64,000 bases of DNA from NCBI RefSeq assembly GCF_004795735.1, contig NZ_CP039247.1, positions 620,001 through 684,000 on the forward strand. Reading direction: 5' to 3'. Shown here piece by piece: positions 1 through 10,712 of this stretch. How positions within the stretch are numbered: the stretch's first letter is position 1; the number at the start of each line of letters is the position of its first letter. Source of the stretch: Corynebacterium endometrii (GTDB lineage: Bacteria; Actinomycetota; Actinomycetes; Mycobacteriales; Mycobacteriaceae). A program made the position numbers and the translations under genes. Below the pieces are notes generated by a model that worked only from the letters and a program-made list of their open reading frames with translations, was not told the origin of the DNA and did no database searches.

Positions 1-14
1 GCATTTTTTGATGT

Positions 15-890
15 CTAGTTCGTTGGCGCGGGCTCGGAGGCAGTGGCAGAAGCCTCAGGCACCCGGGTTTGCGTATCACCGGGCGTTTCGTCTGCGCCAT
101 TGTTCCGGTTGGCCCCATCCTCCTGAGGGGATGTGGTAGTTGGTTCCTCCGAAGTGTCAGCGTCCGGTGTGCCGGTAGGTTCCGAATCCCCCGTTGGTTC
201 GGGGTCCTCGCCTGGCTCAGGGGTCTCCGGGGTGACCTCATCCGGCGTGGGGGTTGGGACCGGGGTAGGGGTATCGCCTCCCGAGGGGCGCGTTGGCCTA
301 GTGGTTTCGGGCTCGCGGCCCTCGTCGCGGTCATCGTCCCCGCCACCGATGTTGGGAACCCAAGGGTCGGGCAGGAAGGGCAGATCGAAGGTTGGGAAAC
401 CGGGCTTTGGATCGCGTGGCGCCGGCTGGTTCTCCTGAACCTGCGGCTCTGCGGGCTCTGGGGTGTCCGCAGCCGGTAGATCCGCCTCACCCGGCTCAGC
501 GGATCCCGGGGCCTCGGAAATGTTGTCAGGGCGGTAGAAGCGCGTGGGCTCCGGCTGGCTGTTTGGCGCGCCAAGGTAGGCGTTAGGCGCCAAGAATGGG
601 TCATCCGCCAAGGCCTCCGCCGCTTGCTGGCCCATTGCCTGAGTTTGAGAGTTGGAACGGCGCTGGGTAGGTGTGCTTTGCGTTGAGTGGTTACCAGAGG
701 TGGCCTGGGTAGAATGTGATCCTCCGCCGGGCTGCTCAGTCTGTGTGGTGTGCAGCGTGGTAGACATGGCAATATCAGACGCAGAGGGAGACTGTGGAGT
801 GCTGAGACGCCAGACGCTCACGCCAACAGCGGCTGCGGTAAGTAATCCAGCGATGATGAACGTCATCACGCGGCGGGTTTCAGTATTCAC
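15..890 (-). CDS. Single-pass membrane protein with long Pro/Thr/Glu-rich exported region
   Basis: Function not recognised. The likely start is the GTG at 890, preceded by AAAGGGGA; a longer reading to 914 lacks a ribosome binding site. The product is about 291 residues. A short basic N-terminus (NTETRR) leads into one hydrophobic segment at about residues 8-25, so the protein is probably anchored with the rest outside. The remainder is low-complexity: Ser/Thr/Gln-rich, then Pro/Glu-rich with FLPDPW and GGGDDD patches, then Thr-Pro repeats (TPTPVPTPTP). This is typical of a wall-spanning stalk that may be O-mannosylated. No catalytic motif is visible. It is transcribed divergently from the DUF4259 gene. 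The frame is open and the stop lies at 15-17. Confidence 0.6.
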   Translation of the reverse strand: MNTETRRVMTFIIAGLLTAAAVGVSVWRLSTPQSPSASDIAMSTTLHTTQTEQPGGGSHSTQATSGNHSTQSTPTQRRSNSQTQAMGQQAAEALADDPFLAPNAYLGAPNSQPEPTRFYRPDNISEAPGSAEPGEADLPAADTPEPAEPQVQENQPAPRDPKPGFPTFDLPFLPDPWVPNIGGGDDDRDEGREPETTRPTRPSGGDTPTPVPTPTPDEVTPETPEPGEDPEPTGDSEPTGTPDADTSEEPTTTSPQEDGANRNNGADETPGDTQTRVPEASATASEPAPTN

Positions 891-1005
891 CGTCCATCCC
901 CTTTCACTGGTCACAAGATGGTAACGACCATACCATGATGTATATAGATTGAGAACACACCGCTGCTATCCCGCCGCGGCCGGATATTTAACAAAGGAGG
1001 ATGCT

Positions 1006-1359
1006 ATGAGCACCTGGGATGAAGAAATCTTCACAAATGAAACCAACGTGGATTTTCTCGATGAACTCGCGGGGCTTGATGATGAAGACATCGTAGAGGC
1101 GGTCCGCGACGCAGTGATCCTGGCGGCCGCCGGGGACGGCGTTAGTGAAGATGAGCTAAGCAACGGCTACGCCGCAGCGACTATCGCCGCAATCTGGGCG
1201 GGCGCGCCCTTTAGCGCCGGTGACGTGGTCTCTAGCTACCCATTCATCCGCGGCCTCGCGGGTTCGGGCGATGAAGAACTTGAAGAAAAGGCCGCCGAAC
1301 TGCTGGAGGGCGTGGAGGCGGAATACGATTTGGAAGTCTTTATCGAGGCGCTTTCTTAA
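1006..1359 (+). CDS. DUF4259 family protein
   Basis: Small acidic protein of 117 residues. The ATG at 1006 is chosen because a near-perfect AAAGGAGG lies 5 bases upstream; the longer frame from 949 has no such site. The N-terminus has the family pattern (MSTWDEEIF, then a D-F-L-D-E-L helix), followed by two Ala/Glu-rich helical stretches and VFIEAL near the end. The family has no established biochemical role. A hairpin follows at 1431-1457, which separates it from tmk. It is probably cytoplasmic, since no signal or membrane segment is seen. Confidence 0.7.
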   Translation: MSTWDEEIFTNETNVDFLDELAGLDDEDIVEAVRDAVILAAAGDGVSEDELSNGYAAATIAAIWAGAPFSAGDVVSSYPFIRGLAGSGDEELEEKAAELLEGVEAEYDLEVFIEALS

Positions 1360-1430
1360 ACAGCTGCTGCAACGGCTACTGCCGCGCCGCTGGCGCGTGA
1401 ACGCTTAAACGTTCCCACGGGGAATCGCTG

Positions 1431-1457
1431 CGAAATGCCGGTTGGTTCGGCATTTCG
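1431..1457 (+). terminator. Perfect 10-bp hairpin after the DUF4259 gene
   Basis: CGAAATGCCG (1431-1440), a 7-base loop, then CGGCATTTCG (1448-1457). There is no T run after it, so it may be a weak terminator or an RNA-stabilising end. Confidence 0.5.
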
Positions 1458-1522
1458 GGTGGTTACGCGAACCCGCCGATAGTGACAAGGTTATCCGGAT
1501 ATTCGATAGGAAATTTTAAACT

Positions 1523-2137
1523 GTGATTCTCGCCATAGAGGGCATCGACGGTGCCGGCAAAAACACTCTGGTCCGGCGGATTGGCCAGGAACTCGGGGTG
1601 ACGGTGGAGCTGCTGGCATTCCCACGTTACGAGGAGTCCGTCCACGCGCAGCTGGCGCAGGAGGCGCTCTACGGCCGCATGGGGGATCTGACTGACTCCA
1701 TTTACGGCATGGCCACCCTTTTTGCCCTCGACCGCCACGGCGCCGTGGAGCGGCTGCGCGCGGCCAAGGATTCCCGCGAACTCCTTATCTTGGACAGGTA
1801 TGTGGCCTCCAATGCCGCATACTCCGCGGCGCGCCTTGGCGATGATTCCATTATGGATTGGGTGTATGAGCTCGAATTCGGGCGCCTGGGCCTGCCCCGC
1901 CCCGATCTCCAGGTGTTCCTGGATACCGATGTATCCCTGGCCGCGTCGCGCGCGCAGTCCCGTGCGGACGCGGATGCCACCCGCGAGCGCGATGAATATG
2001 AGAAGAATGCGTCGCTGCAGGCTGATACCGCCGCGGCGTATCGCCGCCTGGCTGAAAAGAACTGGGCGGGGCGTTGGCTAGCCACCGGTGATGCGGATAT
2101 GATTGTCGAGGCAGTAAAAGAACTGGTTGGGAAGTGA
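1523..2137 (+). CDS. tmk: Thymidylate kinase
   Basis: Phosphorylates dTMP to dTDP with ATP, an essential step of dTTP synthesis in the cytoplasm. The 204-residue product has the P-loop E-G-I-D-G-A-G-K-N-T at residues 6-15, the FPRYEES segment that follows the nucleotide site, and the LDRYVASNAAYSAAR motif at about 92-106. The last is characteristic of actinobacterial Tmk (DRY plus dTMP-binding Asn/Tyr). The P-loop has Asn where many enzymes have Thr; M. tuberculosis Tmk also deviates here. Start is GTG 1523 behind ATAGGAAA. It is directly followed by mtrA with a 4-base gap, and the tmk-mtrA order is conserved in corynebacteria. Confidence 0.93.
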   Translation: MILAIEGIDGAGKNTLVRRIGQELGVTVELLAFPRYEESVHAQLAQEALYGRMGDLTDSIYGMATLFALDRHGAVERLRAAKDSRELLILDRYVASNAAYSAARLGDDSIMDWVYELEFGRLGLPRPDLQVFLDTDVSLAASRAQSRADADATRERDEYEKNASLQADTAAAYRRLAEKNWAGRWLATGDADMIVEAVKELVGK

Positions 2138-2141
2138 CAAC

Positions 2142-2849
2142 GTGGCGCCAAAAATCCTCGTGGTAGATGATGATCCAGCGATCTCAGAGATGCTCACCAT
2201 CGTCTTGGAATCTGAAGGCCTTCAGCCTATCGCTGTTACTGACGGCAATGATGCCGTGCCGGAGTTTCGCAAGCATGACCCTGATCTGATCCTGCTGGAT
2301 CTGATGCTGCCCGGGATGAACGGCGTTGATATTTGCCGCACCATCCGCCGCGAATCGGACGTGCCCATTGTCATGCTGACCGCTAAGACGGACACCGTCG
2401 ACGTGGTTCTGGGCCTGGAATCCGGTGCTGATGATTACATCACCAAGCCGTTTAAGCCCAAGGAATTGGTGGCGCGCATCCGTGCGCGCCTGCGCCGCAA
2501 CGGCTCCGCCTCCTCCGAAATCATCGAGGTTGGTGACCTCATCATTGACGTCCCTGAGCACACCGTCACCCGCAAGAATGCGGACGGCAGCCCGGGCGTT
2601 GAGATTTCCTTGACCCCGCTCGAGTTTGACCTGCTCGTGGAGATGGCCCGCAAGCCGGGCCAGGTGCATGCGCGTGAGGAGTTGTTGGAGTCAGTCTGGG
2701 GCTACCGCCACGCGTCCGATACCCGCCTGGTCAACGTGCACGTCCAGCGGCTGCGCGCCAAGATTGAGCATGATCCGGAAGACCCGCAGATCGTGCTGAC
2801 CGTGTGTGGTGTGGGGTACAAAACGGGTAAGACCGGTAACGGCGAATAA
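2142..2849 (+). CDS. mtrA: Response regulator MtrA
   Basis: OmpR/PhoB-family DNA-binding response regulator, partner of MtrB; in actinobacteria it controls cell wall, osmotic and division genes. GTG 2142 is chosen because GGGAAG lies 7 bases upstream and the product then begins MAPKILVVDDD, as in the family; a TTG at 2127 would add five residues. The receiver domain spans about 1-120 with acidic pocket D9/D10, phospho-acceptor D53 (LLDLMLPG), T80 and K102. The winged-helix domain covers about 130-230 (EISLTPLEFDLL, ASDTRLVNVHVQRLRAKIE). Oddity: residue 222, normally Arg in the RGVGY motif of the wing, is Cys (TGT). The 235-residue length is otherwise normal. Confidence 0.95.
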   Translation: MAPKILVVDDDPAISEMLTIVLESEGLQPIAVTDGNDAVPEFRKHDPDLILLDLMLPGMNGVDICRTIRRESDVPIVMLTAKTDTVDVVLGLESGADDYITKPFKPKELVARIRARLRRNGSASSEIIEVGDLIIDVPEHTVTRKNADGSPGVEISLTPLEFDLLVEMARKPGQVHAREELLESVWGYRHASDTRLVNVHVQRLRAKIEHDPEDPQIVLTVCGVGYKTGKTGNGE

Positions 2850-2867
2850 ATAGGGGAGCGTGCAGCC

Positions 2868-4565
2868 ATCCTAGAACGGCTTCGAAGCTACGGGGATGCC
2901 GTAGGGGAAAAGTGGCGTACTTCCTTGCAGGTACGCGTCCTTGGGTTGATTCTTGCGGCCTCAACGGTGGTCATGCTGATTCTGACCTACGCCCTGATTA
3001 CCGTTTTGACCCAGCGCCTCGTGGACCAGAAGATCGATGTGGCCAGCCAGGAGCTGGACCGAGCCCGGGTCGCGGTGGAACAGCAGGTCAACGCGACCGG
3101 TAGCGCCAATTCCGTGCAGGTCAGGATCAATTCGGCGCGCGCCTCGCTCACGCAGCTCTCCGCCCGCGCGGGAGAAACCCAGGCGGCCTATGAGCCCGTC
3201 ATCGTGGTGCAAAACAATGACGGCTCAGTTACCACGTCGCCGGAGGGGTTCAGGATCCCCGAGAACCTCCGCACCCTGGTTTCCCAGGACCAAGTGTCCT
3301 ACCAGTTCATCACCACGGAGCGCTCCGATGGTGGCACGTATAACGCGCTAATCATGGGCACCCCCGCGGAGACCGATATCCGCGGCGTGCAGGTGTACCT
3401 CGTGATGTCCATGGAGTCGGAGGAGTCCACCCTGGCCCTGCTGCGCGGCCTGCTGTCCGCGGCGGCGGTGGTCGTCGTCGTGCTCCTAGTCGGCATCGCG
3501 TGGCTGGCTACCCAGCAGGTCATTACCCCCATTCGCTCCGCCTCCCGCATCGCCCAGCGGTTTGCGGCCGGCCATTTGCGCGAGCGCATGGTGGTGGAAA
3601 GCGAAGACGAAATGGGCAGCCTGGCCGCTTCCTTCAACGACATGGCGGACAAGCTGTCCAGGCAAATCACCCAGCTGGAGGAGTACGGAAATCTGCAGCG
3701 GCAGTTTACTTCGGACGTCTCTCATGAGCTGCGCACGCCCCTGACCACGGTGCGCCTGGCGGCGGACATGATCGCGGCGGATCCGGATTCACTGGAACCG
3801 GGCCCGCGTCGCGCGTCCGAGCTCATGATCCGCGAGCTGGACCGCTTCGAGGAACTGCTCGCCGATCTGCTTGAGATCTCCCGCCACGATGCCGGTGTGG
3901 CGGATCTGTCCTCCGCGCCGATTGACGCGCGCTCCTGCGTCGATTCCGCGTGGGGACAGGTGGAGCACCTGGCGCGGGAATTGGACGTGGAAGTCACCTT
4001 AAACCTGCCGGATGAACCCGTCACGGTGGAAGGGGATTCCCGCAGAATCGAGCGCGTGCTGCGCAACCTGCTGGCCAACGCCATCGATCACTCGGAGGGC
4101 AAGCCAGTGGTCCTGGACATGGTGGCGAATGAGACCGCGGTGGGTATCGCCGTTACGGACCACGGCGTGGGGCTGAAACCGGGGCAGGAGGAGCTGGTGT
4201 TCAACCGCTTCTGGCGTGCCGATGCCTCCCGTAAGCGCCATTCCGGTGGCACAGGCCTTGGCCTCGCAATCGCCCGCGAGGACGCGGCGCTGCACGGCGG
4301 CACCCTGGACGCCGTGGGCATGGTGGGGGTCGGTTCGCGATTCCGCCTGATCCTCCCACGCACGCCGCTGGGCCCAATCGAAGAGGAACCGATCGCCCTA
4401 GAAATCCCGCACGCGCCGCAGGCTCCCGAGCCCGCTGAGCCGGGCGAAGGCGGGCCGGCTATCGCGGGTATCGCGGAAAGCCCAGGGCTTACCGAACCGG
4501 CTTCAGAAACCTCGCCAGAGGAGGGCAAGCCCTATGCCAAACCGGATTGGCGGAAGGACTCGTGA
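2868..4565 (+). CDS. mtrB: Sensor histidine kinase MtrB (likely ATC start)
   Basis: Membrane histidine kinase that phosphorylates MtrA. One membrane segment lies near the N-terminus (VLGLILAASTVVMLILTY), then an extracytoplasmic domain, a second segment (LLRGLLSAAAVVVVVLLVGIAWLA), HAMP, the H-box SDVSHELRTPLTT (His286 from the ATC start), N-box RNLLANAIDHSEG and G-boxes DHGVG and GGTGLGLAI. A proline-rich tail follows. The conserved N-terminal segment WRTSLQVRVLG precedes the first ATG/GTG/TTG in frame (TTG 2925). The frame is open back to the mtrA stop with no standard start. ATC 2868 lies 9 bases after AGGGGAG (2852-2858) and gives 565 residues. The TGA overlaps the lpqB ATG. Confidence 0.9.
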   Translation: MLERLRSYGDAVGEKWRTSLQVRVLGLILAASTVVMLILTYALITVLTQRLVDQKIDVASQELDRARVAVEQQVNATGSANSVQVRINSARASLTQLSARAGETQAAYEPVIVVQNNDGSVTTSPEGFRIPENLRTLVSQDQVSYQFITTERSDGGTYNALIMGTPAETDIRGVQVYLVMSMESEESTLALLRGLLSAAAVVVVVLLVGIAWLATQQVITPIRSASRIAQRFAAGHLRERMVVESEDEMGSLAASFNDMADKLSRQITQLEEYGNLQRQFTSDVSHELRTPLTTVRLAADMIAADPDSLEPGPRRASELMIRELDRFEELLADLLEISRHDAGVADLSSAPIDARSCVDSAWGQVEHLARELDVEVTLNLPDEPVTVEGDSRRIERVLRNLLANAIDHSEGKPVVLDMVANETAVGIAVTDHGVGLKPGQEELVFNRFWRADASRKRHSGGTGLGLAIAREDAALHGGTLDAVGMVGVGSRFRLILPRTPLGPIEEEPIALEIPHAPQAPEPAEPGEGGPAIAGIAESPGLTEPASETSPEEGKPYAKPDWRKDS

Positions 4566-6283
4566 TGAAAAGGCCTCTTAAGCATCTTCGCCGGGCGGCC
4601 CTGAGCGTCACCGCGTGCGCCGCGGTGGCCTCGCTGGGGGCGTGCTCGACGCTGCCGCGGGATACCAATCCCGAGGTTTTGTACTCCCTTGAAGCGGCCC
4701 CGGATGAACAGCCCGCGGTGGGGCCGCAACCGGGGCAGGAGCCGGACCTGCTGCTGCGTTCCTTCTTCACCGCCGCGGCTATCCCGGCGGGCGATTACGA
4801 GGCCGCGCGCAGTTTCCTCACCGCCGATGCGGCAAGCAGGTGGAGCCCCCAGGGGGACGTGTTACTCGTCGACGCTATTGACCTGACCACGGTCGCCGGC
4901 GCGTCCGAGTCCGACCAGCGCACCTTCGCCGTGCGCGGTTCGGTGATTGGTTCGCTCGCAGGCGGCCTCTACACCCCGCAGACCGGAACCTATGAGGCGG
5001 AGATCGAGATGACCCAGGTCGATGGCGAGTGGCGCATCGCGGACCTGCCCAGCGGCGTGGTCATCGAGAGGACCGAGCTGCGCAATCAATACCAGCCGCA
5101 GGCGCTGTACTTTTTCGATCGCACCGGCAAGGCCCTGGTCAAGGACCGCCGGTGGCTGTACTCCGGCCAAAACTCGCTCGACGTGGAGCTCATCACGCTC
5201 TTAATGCAGGGGCCAAACCGGGATCTAGCGCCGGCAACCCGCACCGTGCTGCCCACCTCCGCGGAGTTTGTGGGCGTGGATGATGGCACCTACACCTTCA
5301 CCGGGCTCAACGAAATGGGCGAGGATGACCGCCGCCGTTTGGGAGCCCAGATTGTGTGGACGCTATCCAACGCCGGCGTGCCGGGCCCGTACGCCATAGA
5401 GGCGGATTCGGCGCCGCTGATCGATGGGCTCGACGAGCTCACCACGGATGACTTTGCCGATGTAAACCCACAGGTGCCGGCGAACTCGGTCGCGCCGCTG
5501 TATGCGGTCAATGACGGGCGCATACTGAGGGTGACCGGTAATTCGGCCGAGCCCGTCGAGGGGCAGCTGGGCGTTTCGGACGATATCCAATCCGCTGATG
5601 TTTCCGCCGCCGGAACCGTGGCCGCCGTGCGCTCGGCGGGGGATGAATACCGCCTGTACTTTGGCGACGTTGGCGGCCAGATCGATCGCTCGCTGTCCGG
5701 GGAGACCTTGTCCCGCCCCACGTTCGAAATCGGTGGCGAGGCGGCCTGGACCGTGGTCAACGGCGAGACCGTTGTGCGCGTGGTCCGTTCCTCGAATGGT
5801 CAATTAGCCGAGACTGAGGTCAATACCGCGGAACTTGAGGATATTGACGGTGAAATCTCCGTCCTGCGCCTTTCGAGTACCGGTGCCCGCGTGGCCATGA
5901 TCATTGGCGGCAAGATTTTCACCGGCATGGTGGAAAGGCAGTCCTCGGGCGAGGTACGCATTGTCAATGTGCGTGAATTCGCCCCGGAGCTGGGCGGCAC
6001 CGCCCTAACGCTCGACTGGCAGCCCGATGGCTCCATCGTGGTCGGCACTTCCGCTCAGGAATCCCCGGTCTGGCGCGTGGAACAGGATGGCTCCTCTGTC
6101 TCGGCGCTTCCGTCCGGCAATGTCACCGCGCCGGTAGTGGCCATCGCGGCGTCACCGTCCACGGTCTACATCACGGACACGAGGGCAATGCTGCAAACGC
6201 CTTCCACCGATTCTGACACTGCGTTCTGGCGCGAGGTGCCGGGCCTGCAGGGAGTGCGTTCCGCGCCTATTGTGGCTAATTAA
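4565..6283 (+). CDS. lpqB: Lipoprotein LpqB
   Basis: Surface lipoprotein that acts with MtrAB; in mycobacteria LpqB binds the MtrB sensor domain and tunes its activity. The ATG at 4565 overlaps the mtrB stop (TGATG), so the two are translationally coupled; an upstream frame from 4547 merely reads into mtrB. The signal peptide begins MKRPLKHLRRAALS and ends in the lipobox S-L-G-A-C with Cys27 as the lipidation site. A GerMN-like region follows (about residues 45-300), then a beta-propeller-like LpqB C-terminal domain. The length of 572 residues is typical. tmk, mtrA, mtrB, lpqB and comF appear to form one transcription unit. Confidence 0.94.
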   Translation: MKRPLKHLRRAALSVTACAAVASLGACSTLPRDTNPEVLYSLEAAPDEQPAVGPQPGQEPDLLLRSFFTAAAIPAGDYEAARSFLTADAASRWSPQGDVLLVDAIDLTTVAGASESDQRTFAVRGSVIGSLAGGLYTPQTGTYEAEIEMTQVDGEWRIADLPSGVVIERTELRNQYQPQALYFFDRTGKALVKDRRWLYSGQNSLDVELITLLMQGPNRDLAPATRTVLPTSAEFVGVDDGTYTFTGLNEMGEDDRRRLGAQIVWTLSNAGVPGPYAIEADSAPLIDGLDELTTDDFADVNPQVPANSVAPLYAVNDGRILRVTGNSAEPVEGQLGVSDDIQSADVSAAGTVAAVRSAGDEYRLYFGDVGGQIDRSLSGETLSRPTFEIGGEAAWTVVNGETVVRVVRSSNGQLAETEVNTAELEDIDGEISVLRLSSTGARVAMIIGGKIFTGMVERQSSGEVRIVNVREFAPELGGTALTLDWQPDGSIVVGTSAQESPVWRVEQDGSSVSALPSGNVTAPVVAIAASPSTVYITDTRAMLQTPSTDSDTAFWREVPGLQGVRSAPIVAN

Positions 6284-6319
6284 AAGGCCGTTTGACAGGG
6301 GAGGCGGGCAAGGCGCGCG

Positions 6320-6958
6320 ATGTTTGGCTTGGGGGAGCTGTTGTTCCCGCGCGAATGCGCGGGATGCCGGGTAGCCGGGCAGTTGCTGTGCGCCGCGTGC
6401 CGCGAGCACCTGCGCAGCGCGCCCCATCCGGTGGTCCGGCCACGGGACCTTGGGTTCCCGGTCTTCGCACTCGGACCGTATTCGGACGTGCGCCGCAACA
6501 TCATCATTGCCATGAAGGAGCGCGGCCACCAGGAAATCCGGCACGTGATGGGTGAGGTCTTCGCCGCCGGGCTCGCACACCTCCAGGCGCGGGGAGCCTT
6601 GCCCTATAGCTTTGCCCTTGTGCCCGCGCCAACCCGCGCCCGATCCGCACGCCTTCGCGGCGGAGATCCCGTGACGGCTATGGCTTTAACGGCCGCGAAA
6701 CGCTTGCCGGGGGTAGAGGTTGGGCGATACGTTGAATCTTCTCGAATCGCGCAGGATCAGTCTGACCTTTCGGCCGGTGGGCGCTGGTTAAACATGGATA
6801 ACGCCGTGAAAATACGCGCCGGTGCGGTGATCGCCCACCGCGATATTGTGCTCATGGATGACGTGGTTACAACCGGTGCAACCCTTGCCGCTACGGGCAG
6901 AAAATTGCAGGCAGAGGGGGTAAAAGTGCGGGCTGGTTTGGTGCTCGCGGACGCGTAA
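6320..6958 (+). CDS. ComF family phosphoribosyltransferase-like protein
   Basis: ComF/GntX family: an N-terminal four-Cys zinc-finger-like segment (ECAGC and CAAC, residues about 11-30) and a C-terminal type I PRTase fold with the PRPP-binding loop VLMDDVVTTGATL at about 174-186. Family members are linked to DNA uptake or sugar metabolism; the substrate here is unknown. It lies 36 bases after lpqB and looks like the last gene of the mtrAB-lpqB unit. Length of 212 residues is normal. A 234-base gap with its own promoter signal separates it from hpf. Confidence 0.85.
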   Translation: MFGLGELLFPRECAGCRVAGQLLCAACREHLRSAPHPVVRPRDLGFPVFALGPYSDVRRNIIIAMKERGHQEIRHVMGEVFAAGLAHLQARGALPYSFALVPAPTRARSARLRGGDPVTAMALTAAKRLPGVEVGRYVESSRIAQDQSDLSAGGRWLNMDNAVKIRAGAVIAHRDIVLMDDVVTTGATLAATGRKLQAEGVKVRAGLVLADA

Positions 6959-7009
6959 GTCACATGGGGGTAGTTCTGCGAAGTTGTGGGCAGCGGTTAT
7001 GACCACTGG

Positions 7010-7015
7010 TAGAAT
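7010..7015 (+). promoter_or_regulatory. Candidate -10 box of hpf with a long leader
   Basis: TAGAAT at 7010-7015 would give a transcript start near 7022 and a leader of about 170 bases before the hpf ATG at 7193. The leader holds short GC-rich pairings (GGGG...CCCC around 7076-7092) and two copies of ATACCCCC. A -35 box is not clear. Confidence 0.4.
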
Positions 7016-7192
7016 GGCGGTTGTCACACACGGTGGGAAACGAAACCGGTGCACCACGTCTCTAGGGATAGAAACGGGGACTTTATACCCCCCTTTCGGT
7101 GCGCAGGGAAGTTTCTTACGAATGTGAGTCCACATACCCCCAGGGGATACGTTGGGCATGAGCCCCGCCCCGCGATTACAGGGAGGCACGTC

Positions 7193-7855
7193 ATGACCGA
7201 ACCACAGGTCGACACCACCGCACAGGTCACCATCACCGGACGCAATGTGGAGGTGCCAGATCACTTCGCAGAGCGCGTGAAGAGCAAGCTGGCCAAGATT
7301 GAGCGTTTGGATCCAACCCTGACTTTCTTTCACGTTGAGCTCAAGCATGAGCCAAACCCACGTCGCGATTCTGAGTCTGACCGCATTCAGATCACTGCTA
7401 CCGGCAAGGGCCACATCGCCCGCGCGGAGGCCAAGGAAGATTCCTTCTACGCCGCTCTCGAGACCGCCCTCGCGAAGATGGAGCGTTCTCTGCGCAAGGT
7501 TAAGGTTCGCCGCGAGACGGTGAAGTCCGGTCACCGCGCACAGAAGGGCACCGGCGAGCTAGCGGCCGAGTTCGTGGCCGAGGCGGAAGCAAAGCGCACC
7601 GAGGCTCAGCCGGAAGACCGTTATGTTGACCCATACGCTGAGACCATTGAGGAGCAGCGCCCAGGCCAGGTGGTTCGCACCAAGGAGCACTCCGCTACGC
7701 CTATCACTGTCGATGAGGCGCTGAGCGAGATGGAGCTCGTGGGCCATGACTTCTACCTGTTCATCGACAAGGAAACCAACCGTCCTTCCGTGGTCTACCG
7801 CCGTCACGCCTTCGACTACGGCTTGATCGTCCTGTCTGAGGACGCCGAGGGCTAG
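7193..7855 (+). CDS. hpf: Long-form ribosome hibernation promoting factor
   Basis: Binds the 30S decoding centre and drives 70S pairing into inactive 100S ribosomes in slow growth or stress. The ATG at 7193 is chosen because GGGAGG ends 6 bases before it and the encoded N-terminus starts just ahead of the conserved VTITGRNVEVPDHF; an upstream frame from 7049 has no ribosome binding site. The 220-residue product has the N-terminal S30AE/YfiA fold (about 10-110), a charged linker and the C-terminal dimerisation domain (about 160-220, EHSATPITVDEALSEME, then FLFIDKETNRPSVVYRR). This is the long form usual in Gram-positives. A strong terminator follows. Confidence 0.95.
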   Translation: MTEPQVDTTAQVTITGRNVEVPDHFAERVKSKLAKIERLDPTLTFFHVELKHEPNPRRDSESDRIQITATGKGHIARAEAKEDSFYAALETALAKMERSLRKVKVRRETVKSGHRAQKGTGELAAEFVAEAEAKRTEAQPEDRYVDPYAETIEEQRPGQVVRTKEHSATPITVDEALSEMELVGHDFYLFIDKETNRPSVVYRRHAFDYGLIVLSEDAEG

Positions 7856-7914
7856 ATTTCGCCTTACCTGCCGGTTTGAAACCTGGCGGGTAGGCTCCCG
7901 CCACATTCGTGAAG

Positions 7915-7946
7915 AAACCGCCGCCCCGCTAGGGGTGGCGGTTTTG
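7915..7946 (+). terminator. Rho-independent terminator after hpf
   Basis: AACCGCCGCCCC (7916-7927) pairs with GGGGTGGCGGTT (7932-7943) with one G-U, and the stem is followed by TTTT-like sequence. Confidence 0.85.
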
Positions 7947-8010
7947 CGTTACGCGTACAATGGCGGGGAGTTAACTACATTCTTAGTCGCGACTAGAAGG
8001 AATAAATTTA

Positions 8011-10587
<2,577 letters not shown>

Positions 10588-10638
10588 GGATTCGGCGTTC
10601 CCGGGCCCCAAGGCCTGCTTAATGCCAAAAATTGCCCG

Positions 10639-10678
10639 AACCGGGGTGTTGTCTAACGCGTCAACACCCCGGTTTCCT
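10639..10678 (+). terminator. Terminator after secA (probably used from both sides)
   Basis: A perfect 13-bp stem: AACCGGGGTGTTG (10639-10651) and CAACACCCCGGTT (10662-10674), then TTCCTT. It lies between the convergent secA and DUF6459 genes. Confidence 0.85.
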
Positions 10679-10712
10679 TAGTTTTCCGCCCTTGCCCGGG
10701 CCCCATGGGTTC

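Noticed and set aside
69-479. Open frame opposite the Pro/Thr-rich membrane protein
   Set aside because: Long open frames on the strand opposite GC-rich genes are common. It has no ribosome binding site or recognisable motif.
7076-7150. 6C-type RNA in the hpf leader because of two C-rich stretches
   Set aside because: The C-runs are not both in loops of clear hairpins and one is only five long; insufficient support.
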